Part shown: one piece after another, positions 27,701 to 40,100 of the stretch
How positions within the stretch are numbered: position 1 is the first letter of the stretch
Layout: the number at the start of each line of letters is the position of its first letter
Origin: Bactericera cockerelli
Taxonomy: Eukaryota > Arthropoda > Insecta > Hemiptera > Triozidae
Assembly: GCA_024516035.1 (NCBI GenBank)
Contig: CM044959.1
Span: 31,358,189-31,422,188, forward strand
DNA: 64,000 bases
Direction: 5' to 3'
Position numbers and translations under genes: made by a program
Notes under the pieces: model-generated
Told to the model about the DNA's origin: nothing
Seen by the model: only the letters and a program-made list of their open reading frames with translations
Database searches by the model: none

Positions 27701-30700
27701 AAAACCTACAACTCTCTAGCGAGATGGACAGAAAGATAAATCTCCCGGATTCCTGCTTGCCACTCACGAGGATAAATGAGTGATCGTTAACGATTGCACA
27801 CGATGCCTGGTGTTAATGGATGCACTTTTTCTACTTTATCGCAGCCTATTAAGCCCAGAGTAACACGGTGCATTGCATCTATGATGGATATCACTCACAC
27901 CAGGCGCATCATCACACTCACAAGCGATGACAGGGCTGAGTGATTGGGCGAGTGTTGGAAGGGGGAAAGGCGGGGCTGGTGGAATTGATGACACTGTCAA
28001 CACAGACCTAGACAAATAGGCGCTTCGTTTTGAACATGAAACTCTTATTATTAGCAGACGCTTATTTTACAAAACATGAGAAGATTCTATTTTATTAGAG
28101 TGACGTTTACAACTTAATATTCGGTAGAATAACTGCAGTCTGCTATGGGACAAAAACGAATACATGTTAAAAAGATGGTAGTGATAAATAAACTCAGTAG
28201 ATGATGGCAGTGCCGGATTACCCATATGGCGGATTTGGCAGATGCCAAGGGCCCCGCGCTTTAGGGGGCCCCGCGCTTGAGCAGCTTACACTAGATATTA
28301 TGAGTTGTTTTAAAAGCTTACACTAGGTATTATGGATTTTTTATTGGCTTACACTAGGTACTTTTGAATAATGAGTAAGAAGAAGAAGAAATAAAAGTGA
28401 AAAAAACACACTGACAACAAAGTACATAAATTGAAAGAAAAGCGCGGGGCTCCCTATTATTATCTATTCCTTGAATAAACAATGATCAACCACATAGAAA
28501 TTAGCGGATTACCTACCAATATGTCAGATTTGTTAGATGCCAAGTTCCCCGCGATTTTGGGGGCCCCGCCTTTCGGGTAGCTTACATAAATTATAAGTGT
28601 TTTTGAATGACCTTTAACTCGGTTTTTCTGGATTTTAAATTTTTCTGGATAAAATCACAGCCAGTTGAGCAAAAATATGTTGAAAGAAAAACCACGGGAC
28701 CCCCTTAAAATGGACCACATATTTGAAAATAGGTAGATCTTTAGATTCCTATAACCTGCGGCTCTTTATATAATAACTCTATATCTCTATATATAAAACA
28801 GAAAAAAGGACTACCTACCTACCTACCTACCTATGTTTGTTTGTCCGGAGTTGTTTAGCCAAAACGGTAAGAGATAGCGAAAAATGTCTCAGAATTGACC
28901 CCCCCAAAACCATTATCGCTTTGTCCAGAAAAATTATAAAAAGTTCAAAAAGGCATTGCTGTCCAGCAGTACGGCCATGCCTTAGTAAATTTGAAATTTA
29001 GTCCCGTTGCAAAGCACGGGCAAACGGCTAGTAATTATATAAAACAGAAAAAAGGACTACCTACCTACCTACCTATGTTTGTTTGTTTGTCCGGAGTTGT
29101 TTAGCCAAAACGGTAAGAGATAGCGAAAAATGTCTCAGAATTGAGCCCCCCAAAACCATTATCGCTTTGTCCAGAAAAATTATAAAAAGTTCAAAAAGGC
29201 ATTGCTGTCCAGCAGTATGGCCATGCCTTAGTAATTTGAAATTTAGTAATATAATATAATTACTCGTATTTGAAAAGAATAATATTGACAAAGGACGTGA
29301 TTATCGCCTTAGGTAATCTCTGCCATCAAACTTTTGATCGGCTTTATAGACATCTTAACCAATGATCTTCTTTTTTTTTTAAAGTGGGGTTTAACGTCGC
29401 TTTCAACTGCCATGGTCATATCACGACGGGGGTTTTACCCTCCATTCGCAGGAAACTCACAAACCTGCTACTCACATTGACCTCACCCAGCCTGAGTGGG
29501 GCCGGGAAAAGCCAGCGTCACGAGAATTAGAATTTGAATGGTCACCCATCCAAGTCTTAACCTCGCTGGATGTCGCTTAACTTCGGTATTCTGAAGGGAA
29601 CCGGTGTATTCAACATGCCATCGACGCTGGCTTCAATGATCTTCATTATAGCCGTCTGCGGCGCTTTTAATGAATTTTTCAAGATATCTTTTTCTATCTA
29701 TTGTCCGAGTACTTTACCCCATAACTTTGCAAAAATTTCGCATGCGGCACCGTCAAATTTACTTATCTTGATGGTTTGGATTGTTTTTCAAGACATACAA
29801 TTCTAGTACCATTAAAAAAAAAAAAATCTTTGGGCATTTTAAAAGTGCCTTTTGATTGTTTGGAATTAATTTGGAAAGTAACCTTTAAAAAAATTAGCAT
29901 TCAATACTAGCGATAAAATCTTCATAGTAATCGATGATCTACTTTCTACACATCTTACCTAATGACATCTTTCTACACATATTCTTTTCATAATACATAT
30001 TTAGATATTTCTACTATTATTCGGAAAAAATGTTGCCTTTGGTGTTATAAACGTCGTTTTGGATACTATTATGGATTGGTGCTCAGGACACTTTGCTTCG
30101 ATTTCAAGGTTCTAAAAATACTATTTTAGAATAAACTCAGTACAATTTTGGGGCCCCGCGCCTTGAAATTGCCAAGGGCCCCGCGCAGCCTTAATCCGGC
30201 ACTGGATGATGGAAAACTACAAATTTTATCTCTAGCATATCTGTTACTCAGGCACGGTCGGTGGGAAAATGTTTTGGTGCTGCCACATAAACCGGATTAA
30301 AATGGGATTTATTGTGTCGCTCTTTCAGTATCTAAAGAGTAGAGTTTGTACACTATGCCAATCCTAATATTTTTGTATTAATTATTTTAGAAATGTTTGA
30401 TGATTTTCATTGTATATGAGCTAGTTCTTGAGAAAATCCTCTCTTTTTCCTTTTCGCCTGGGGGTGCTGCAGTTCCGTAGCTCCTTAGCACCGGCCGCCC
30501 CTGCTGTTACTGAATAATGTGGTTTGCAGAGGCAGAACTCATTTCCTCAACTGAAGTTTGATGATTTCATGAAGTCCATCCTAGACCTGTTGGAGAACGG
30601 GTTCCTGTGAACCATCCTGGAATCAGTCCCCGCACTCAGTTTCACTCACCTAGACCGCAGTGGTTGGCGGGCTCCATATGAAGGGAGGGAATCCGGTACA

Positions 30701-33700
30701 TCAGATGCTTTATGGGACTAGCGTTCGTACCACCTTCGTATTTCTCAATGGGTTCTATGAAGTAACTGCCCTGCGCTGTTTTGATATGACCGCGCTGAAA
30801 TCAGATAAATAGAAAGGTGGTTTCATCAAGGGTGGATTTGTAAGTCGCTGCAATTAATCTTAATAAAAATTACTGATGATGCACTTAGATTAAGATGGCG
30901 TGATACAAATATTCTCAAAAAAGTATTCATTAAAAATTACTTTTATTTTTTAATACTTACTTACTTTCCGTGTCAATGATTGTTGTGTCATAGTGGTGGA
31001 ACTGGTGGAAGGATTGATGGGGTATCAACCCGTTGGGAGCCCAGAAGCATTGTTCTGGGCTTCTTCCATGTCCTGTGTGTGTGTAGTGTTGTTTAAAGTA
31101 CTATGAATTTTGTTTGATTTGGATGTCTAAAATGTGTATACAAATTTCACTGCTGAGTTAATAGTACTGCCATTAATTTGGAATGAAACATTGAAACAGT
31201 TGCATGATTCTCTGAAGTCTGGATGGTGAACACTCTGAACTAATGAGGCTAACTAAGCCGTTTCTGTTGTCCTGGGATGTATGGTTTGTTCGGAGCTCAG
31301 AGAACCAATTTTTACCTGTGCGTGTGCACAAATGTACAGAATGATCTCATCTGTGTTAAAAGTGGGTTCTTACTTTCTTATTTTATACAAATAGCTATTG
31401 TGTGTGTTGGTTTTTAGGAAGTTACTTCTAGAGCAATTACCCAGGAGTAACTAGACAACTGTAGTAACATTCATAACTCATAGAATAGCGGAGTATCAAA
31501 GTTCAATTCTTCCTCTTAAACCTCTAAAAAGTATTATTATTCAGATAGGATCTTTCAATACAAATTCTATTATTTTAATGAGATGCAGCAGTGACCCCCA
31601 ACGGAGGTTGTGCTTACCTCAACAGAGTTAGTTCAGAGTAAGCTCGACCTTATCCTCTGTAATTTAAATTACAGTTAAGTATTCTAAGAGGAGCTTTGTT
31701 ATCAAGATTTGGTACCGAGCTGAGCATGGGAGCAAGTTGAGCCACATACGTTAGATAGTCATTGGATAGCCAATATACAAGAACAATAAAAGCACAAGAA
31801 CCACACTGGAATTGAGGAACTTGAAAACAAAAACAGTTCAGATAACAAATAATGGTCTCGGAACAATAGCAGCAAAAGAATAAACATTAGGAACTATTCT
31901 GAGAATTTTCAATGTCAAACACTGTGATATTCTCTTTGGAGCCAACGGTTTTAATTGAGTTAATAATATCTTAAGATTTGATATCTCAATCATAAATTCA
32001 TAAATCAGACATGGACTGCGTTCCTATTGTTTTCCCGTCTTTCATTTCGAAAGCTCCAGGCGTTGGAAATTCTGAGAGCTCACCGAAATCCACAATGACT
32101 ATTTCATTGCGATCACCTATGCGGTTGTTATGCATAGAGGACGAACTTGATTCCCATTTGAGGCTTCTTGAACAGAAGGATATCCTAATGAAGACCCGGT
32201 GGGAGATGAGCCTTGAACAATGGGGTCCATGGCAGTACATGAATACCACGTACAGATTAACATGAAGAACTACCAACTGAAACAATAGACGAAGTGGAGC
32301 TTTGATTGAGTTATCAGGATTCAAGAGTAATTATGAATGGGATTTGAGATATTGTTTCTTCTCGAGAAATCGTAACACGGATTGATAGCTGGAAATCGTT
32401 AATGACTCACAAAAACATGTTGATTAGTGGATGTGAATATCTGGTTTCAGAATACGAGAGAAGATCACGTGGTGTTTGTTTTCTAGGATAGAAAGTGGGT
32501 ACTGTTTATGTAATGGGAAATAAAAACAAACAACTCTTCTACGTTTCTAAATCTGCATCCTTTCTCTCTGAAACACCAATGAAACAGGTGGCCTAGCACC
32601 GATGTGGAAATAGACTTTCTAACAGCCTAAAACAAGCAACACCCTTATAAAAATACAACAGTCAAAACCTCTATCTAACCGATTGGAATGTCAAGAAGAA
32701 AATCCTGCCAAAAATTTTCGCGAAAAAAATCTGAATGAGATCTCTGCGATTCCTAATGATCATCACCTCAGTCACTATCCTGAGTCTGGTGAAGTTCTAG
32801 GTTAAGATCCGTAAGTCAGATATGTCTCATCAGGAATGATAAGGTGATAAGGTCAGGAGAAGGGGGGGAGGGGGGGGGGGGTCGCCAGTTTCCGCGTGGT
32901 GATGATAAGATGAGTCACTCCTGTTGACAGTTCGCTATCTGATGGAGCAGACGCGCCCCAGACACAGAGCTGTCAACCTCGGCATATATTACCCGTCATT
33001 AGCCCTGGTCGTCATTATCTGGTGCTTGTGCTGAGAGGTGATTACCATTTCCTATTGTTCACTCCGAGAGGAGATGAGTGAGATGACGTCTCTTGTGATG
33101 CTGGAGAGTGGAGAGAACTGCGGTTAAATATTCAGCGTGATTACGAACGTTAATAAATAAATATAAATATTCGGAGAGGGTATTATTACTGTGTTTCCTC
33201 GTGCCATCTGATTTTAAAATACTAAATACATCAAAGCAAAAAGAATTTAACAATACTAGATAGTATACATACTATACATACATACGTATTATGTATAATA
33301 CAAATGGCTGTCTACTTCTTGTAGTACCCAATATAATGTATTTCAAAATTATGCATACGCAGTACGTATTAGGTACCTGGTATAGAAATAAGAAGTATAC
33401 ACCATAATATACATAGCCGATAAAATACTTTTGTAATATCTTTGTTATGTACAATGTACATACATAATTATGTAAGTAGGTAGGTATTACCTCTATTGAT
33501 GGTATTTGCGATTGTGCGTTTTTCCAATGAGATTTGATTTCCTATGTACATTTCAGATTATTATTGGGATGGAATGAAACTGCAATTCCCTCAGCGTTTA
33601 TTCTCACCACTACAAGGCCGTTGCCTATGAGAAGTTTGGCACAACCCCAAGCAGGCAGATGGGGGCAACCTTTCAGATCTCATTATGATAAGGCGCAATA

Positions 33701-34041
33701 CTCATTATATTAAGTTTATAGCTGTCATTTAATATCCTTATATGCATAGTTGTATAGCCTGACAGAAATAGACAATCAGTGAAACTTATAGCTTATAAAT
33801 AGCACTAGCGGGCTGCACCCGCTTCGCCAAGCCATCACACACACACCACCCATACATCACACACCACACCCACACACACACATACACACACACACATCAA
33901 CACACATACCCATCAACACACACACACATCCACATCCACACACACACCCATACACAGACACCTACCCAAACACACACACAACACACACCCACACACATCA
34001 CACACATCACACACACCACACACACACACACCCATCCACAC

Positions 34042-34072
<31 letters not shown>

Positions 34073-34123
34073 CACAACACAACCAACACAAACACCAACA
34101 CACACACACACAACACACACCAC

Positions 34124-34158
<35 letters not shown>

Positions 34159-37100
34159 CACACACACACACACACACCACCACACACAACACACACATAC
34201 ACACACACACCATACACCACACACCACACACACCACATCACACACACACACATCACCACACACACACACACTACACACACACACACACACACCACACACA
34301 CACCACCACACACAAAAACATCATCGCTGTAAATTTAAAAATCCCGAGCCAAATCTATCATAGCGGATATTGATAATGTAGCAAACTGGCCCATATTTCG
34401 AGAACCATTTGTCAGAATATGGCAACAAAGGGCTCAAATAAAATCATGTGATGTTCTCAGACAGTTTTTACAATAAAAATATAGGTCCCGAGATAATTTT
34501 CAAGTTTCGTGCTGGAATCTGTAAAAAAACGTGAAAAGTCTGAAAAAATGGTCGAAATTTCGAACATTCTGGCTTCTATCTCGAGAACGGTACGTCAGAA
34601 TGTGGTCTTATATGAATTAAATGAAAGGTAATTTTGTCTAATGTGTTATTAAATAATAAAAAATATAGGTCCTCGCGACAAATTTTAAGTTCCGCGCTGG
34701 AATCTGCTAAAAAACGTGAAAAATCTGAAAAAGAGGTCGAAATTTCGAACATTCTGGCTTATATCTCCAGAACGGTACGTCAGAATGTGGCCTAAAATGA
34801 ATTAAATGAAAGCTAATTTTGTTTAATGTGTTATTATATAATAAAAAATATAGGTCCTCGCGATAGATTTCAAGTTCCAGGGCAAAGACTGTCTTAAAAT
34901 CGGACCCTTCCTCAAGGAAATACTTGAGGAAGGTCATAACTCAAGGACGGTTTGGAATTTCGGACTTTTGACAATTTTCCTGGTATTTTCCGGCAATTTT
35001 ACTTGGGGTCATCTCTCATCAATTGTTCGCTATCTCTTACCGTTTTGCCTAAACAATTGATGCACACAAAGCCACAAAGCCACAAAGCCCGTCCATATTT
35101 CTCATTTATATATAGAGATTAGAAATGTAGATAGGTATAAATCTATTATTCAGAATCCAACACGATAAAAAAATTCAATTTTGAAAATTGTTCTAGGGAC
35201 CCATTCCCTCGCCAGGAAAAATCAACAGCAAACTGTGACATGACATATAGGGATATTTTATTTGTTAATTGTGAGGCTGTAAAGCTGTAATATAAGTATA
35301 AGTAGTGCTTTATTTAGACTGTCAGCGCAAGACAGGTAGTCCCATTATGCTAATATCTACTAAAATTATTACATTAACAAAACAAAGAATCGTATTTACC
35401 TACGTAGGTATACCTACTATCAAACACGATGCGTAGTATTCGCTTCATAGAACGTATTACTTCGACAGTGATTTTATCTAATTATAAGTGATTAAGACTA
35501 ATTATTCATAATCCAGAGTGGTGTTAATGGAAGTGGGAACTCCTCTGAGTCATCGCTTACACCGGTCAGTTTTATGAATGAAAACACGATAGCTCCGATT
35601 TCAGCGGAAAACCAGGACGTGGTTTATCTCACATCCCACCCGTGGTCCTGCACCATGAGTGACATGATGAGGGATAGAGCACACATTGCCCTCACAACAT
35701 TATGATAAATGGAAATCACATTACGTTATGTTGATAGTGGAATCATTATGCAAAGTAATCGTGCATTCAATGAATGAAGGCATTGCATTAAAATGTATGT
35801 ATTATGTTATTCTGAAAGCATTTATAGATTCTAAAGATATACTATTATACTATACTATACTATACTAATAGAATCCAAAGCTCAAGAGCGTATTCTCATG
35901 GTTCAAAAATGTAGTTCGGTACAGACTGAGACAGAAAAAATCCCTTCTTTACCAGAAGACATGAAAAATACTTCCGATTACTAAAATATTAGAAATTTCT
36001 CGAAAGTAAAATTGTAGACATGAGATTAGGATAAATCTCGATAAGGTTAGGCAGCCAGCGAACTAGTAGTAAAAACCCAATACATATAATTATGTAAATT
36101 AAATTACTAATGTAGGTATTGTAGGTAGGATACCTATTAGGTAAATTAAAGAAAGTAATAAAGGGCGCCTTCAAGACTTGTAGGACGGAAAAGAAGAAAG
36201 AGTACGAAGAACAAAGAGTAGGCAATGCAGAAACTACTCTAAAAAGAGCACAATTTAATTACCAGGGAAGCTAGTGCTTACGAACTGCGTCAACTAATCC
36301 AATTATCTCGTCTGCCTGAGCGTATATTCACCTTAAATTAAACTCTATTCTCGCCGCACTTGCATTGTCCAAAGCGTTTTAAACATCTTGTTATTCCTCA
36401 GTGAAAATGTCAACAATAAATCAGCAGCTACCGGCTTCATACGAGACTACAGCTCCATGTTTGCTTAAACCTTTTTTGCGAAGGTTAATATTCTAATTGC
36501 GTTTAGCACATGTTTAAACGAGTGAAACCGTTCTTCGTTTCTCAATTGTTTGAATTGATCTGATGGGTTAGAAAATTTCTTCCCTGTTCACAAGACTTTA
36601 ATCAGAGACCCTCTGATTGAAGTCTTGAACAAGGAAGAAATTTTCTACTATTCAATTTTCAAAAAACCAAGTGTATGTATCCTTAATTCCATGCGATTCA
36701 CTTGATTCGCCGCCACAGACCAAAGGGACAAAATAATAAATAATTAAATAAAATATAACATGCGATATTCAGCAGTACGAAACAGTTCAATTCAGCCTAA
36801 ATTGATCAAACACAAACAAATTTGAAATGAAATATTTCGCAGTCTATTTTAACAAAACTGATACCACATCGCGTGATCAGACTTCCCAGTCTGAGCCGAC
36901 AGTGTAATTAAATTACCCATTATTGTTTTTCTTTGTATGCTTTATTAAGTAGAACAAAAATAAATTTAAAAAAAATTAAAATAGATTGAGCAAAGAAACA
37001 AGAACATAAAAGAGAAAGAAGCTTAAGTCCTACCTAAAGGGCGGGGTTATTGCCTGTGGCAATCTCTTCCAACCAACTCTATTGTTCTATGTATTCTGTA

Positions 37101-40100
37101 TGTATTTGCCATTAGACTCCAATAAAATCCCCTACATGAAACTTACTTCCTATCTGGTTAGTTACTTCCCAGACCCTGTAAGTTTTCAGGCCCAAGAACT
37201 CTCACGACCTTCCTCCGCCATTTTGTTCTGTCCTTTGCAGTTTCTAGTTATCTTCTAGAGAAAGTGAACTTGATGTATTTTCTCGTTCATTATGGTTGTA
37301 ATGTACGAGGTTTCTTTCATAGGATTTTCATATTTATATCAATATTATGTAATGTTGTGGGACACCGGGCGTTTCACGGGTTAAGATCGTGAAGTCCATA
37401 AATAACGCCAAGGCTCATAAAATTTTCAGTTCATAAACACACATTAGAATTTTTGGCGGCCTCAATTTAGAGCTCAAGGTCAAATCGGGAAATTTGCGAA
37501 GATTTCAGCAAGCATTCACGTCATCTTCTTCTATATGAATAAAGATATTTATGTAGTGTGTTATAATGTCCATAGGGGTGGAAGGACTCATGGAGCTTGT
37601 GGCCTCTAAGTTATTCAATGGTAATGTCTCGAGTTCCTTTGATCCGTTACCTTACACTCTGCCGTGCTGACTCTTTCTTTGTATAGGCGTTCTTCACACC
37701 TCGGCCGAGGTGTTTCATATAGTGTAGTATAGCGTTTGATTTCACCGAAAGAAAAGATTTGATTTAAAAAGCAAAAATAAATGTCCCTACATTTAGTTTT
37801 GCTTTTTACCTTTACCTATGCATATGAAGCGGGCAAATTTAGTAAAGACAAAACATCATGGTTCTTCAAAGAACTTTCAAAGAACTGCTCTAAGTTTCAC
37901 ACATGAGAAAAAAAGAGCTCTGTACTGATTCCACTAGAGCCAAATTGTTACTTTCTATGGTTAACTCCAGTGGAACGTACTATAGGACCTCATCTTCCAC
38001 CCAATCAACAAAAATAGTCGAAATTAATATTCATTGAGAAAAACATTCACTTGGTGTACTAATTGCAAAAGCTAATCAACGATTTAATTTTGAGATAGTA
38101 TAGAAACTTCAGGATCACAGATTCTCAAGTAATGCTATGCCAACTCAAACTGCACAGAATTCAGAAATCCCTCTTCGAACTATACGTATAGAGAAAAAGT
38201 CATTAAGAGCCCTGTGAACAGATAACCGAAAACATGAAACACTCACAAGCCAATATGCACAATTTGTTCCCACCTAATTAAAAACTCGAAAGAAAAGAAT
38301 AGTGCTCGAAATACATTAAGCACAAGGTTTGTGTATGTTTCGCTCAACGCTCAATACCTGTGGAAAGAACAATATTAGGCGTCTAATTGTGTACTTAATA
38401 CTGTTTACATTAATGTTCTAGCGTAAATTGTTGATGGACTAAAATATAAACAACATTCTCAACCGCTTTCCTACCTTGATAAATGTTCAAATTGTTTGGC
38501 CTAGCCTAGGAAGCTAACAACGTGGAATACGTATAGTTGTCTCACGTTAAGCATGGAGTGTGTCTTATTAAGTGCTTGAAAATCTCAGTCCATTTATTCT
38601 GACTCGTTAGAGGATTGCTGAGTGAGATTAACTACATGCTAGACCAACAAACGGAATTTTAATGAAGTACATGATAGACTGTTAGACACATTTTATTGGT
38701 CTGAGTTGTCTAAGCGCTTTCGTATCCTGTCTGTTGTACATGTCTAGATTTGTTCTGTTCCACTCTCCCTATCGGAGAAAACTATCAAAAATCCAACTAT
38801 GGCTGATCCACTGTTTCTTCTATCGCATTGTCAGCCTTTGTTGATTGTTAATTCAATTGCGAAGTACAAGGAGGTGTCTAGTAGCTAATATATCAGATTA
38901 AAACCGAAAATAAATCAACCAGGAACAGTTCTGTGATCTCTGGAGAAAAACATAACCAACGTCAAAACCCACCACTGCAATTCTGTTGTTCATAAAAAGT
39001 GCCACACCAACATGAAGAGAAAATGTTACAAATGGTAAGGCCTACACAATACCAACCCCCCATCGCGTATGCACTTGTCATGAACATTAAGGAGAGATAG
39101 GGTTTCCTGGCAAGTAGTAAAATTGATTGCGAAATAAAACCCAAGTAAGAAATAAATTTCATTGCGAAAAACATTCCATACCCTGTGGGTTTGAATGCCT
39201 ATTTTTATTAGATTAAACTGGGTACCTACCAAGAAAACTAAACACTTGCCAAATCAACAAATTAACGCTGACTTTCTAACTTGTCTTCCTTGTGCCTGAT
39301 TTACATGATTTTATTGGTATATATTTCCTTTTAGGAAGAAAGGGTTGGCTCTTGTTGCATAATTTAAAGCAACATACATTGATAATGGGTTCTACATTTC
39401 TATGAAATGGTTCAACTACATAAGTCTCTTGAGTTCTCTGACATCATTAGGTTTCCTGGTTCTGAGAATAAATGTATGTTTTTATTAAGAGTTACTTAAA
39501 TGAGTGTCCCGATTAAGTACAATTCATTAGTTATTTGATACTTATGATTTGTTAGATATTTTCTTTAATAAAATCAACTACACGGACACTAAGGACAGTA
39601 TTGTAACTATCCTCACTTTTCTTGGCTCCAAGCAGGTAGTAAAAATCTCACTCTTTCTCCCATACATGGCGAGCTATGCTGAATAATATGCAAGTGTGTG
39701 TATGAGTCTGATAGAGCTGAAGTTATTAAGAAAAGTATGAAGTCAGGTAAAGTACCCAACTACCCATTATGAGTAATGAGTATGAAAAAAAAAGTTTTTT
39801 TTGTCTTCTGGATTTTTGGGTTTTTTGTCAGGGTGTTCTAAATAAATGTTCATAACAATCAGGGTAAAAGGGTCATGAACGCACGTCAGTGAGCGTCGTA
39901 TTGGTGAGTTTCTTTGAAACTGTTGGTGATGTGCTTTAAGCTAATTTTATAGATAGATAAATCCTTAGCATGATCAATTTATTGGTAAGCGTTAGAAGAA
40001 AATTTCTTCTATTTAAACAAACTCGGAAAAAAAACAAAATGTTGAGAAGTTTACTTTGCTGGTTCCAGTAGGATGTTTGGTTACTACAACATAATTATAA

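Larger units (their letters stand above)
28208..30204. mobile_element. hAT-like non-autonomous transposon, composite
   Basis: 1,997 bp with 13 bp perfect terminal inverted repeats (CAGTGCCGGATTA at 28208-28220, complement at 30192-30204) flanked by an 8 bp target-site duplication gatgatgg (28200-28207 and 30205-30212). CAGTG termini and 8 bp duplications are hAT traits. GGGGCCCCGCG blocks lie near both ends. It contains the Helitron copies and a 5S-type SINE. No transposase ORF is seen. Confidence 0.85.
23888..30649 (-). other. Exon 4-5 intron (6.8 kb)
   Basis: 23.9-26.1 kb holds nothing recognised except a 16 bp-stem palindrome at 25555-25591. Family B SINE at 26.2 kb, the open segment at 27.5 kb and the composite hAT block follow. 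No other coding signal. Confidence 0.75.
33805..35118 (-). mobile_element. Helitron-like element with a long CA tract
   Basis: The minus strand starts TCTCTATATATAAATGAG (35118) after A and ends with hairpin CGGGTGCAGCCCG then CTAG (33805) before T. The element is 1,314 bp and carries about 2.7 copies of a roughly 185 bp repeat (34370-34880) and a 480 bp (CA)n-type tract near its 3' end. No Rep/helicase ORF. Confidence 0.82.

Noticed and set aside
34007..34231. CRISPR-like or regulatory repeat array
   Set aside because: Simple dinucleotide tract in a eukaryotic intron, with no spacers.
33897..34313. Minus-strand Cys/Val-rich open frames
   Set aside because: Translation of the CA tract in the Helitron.
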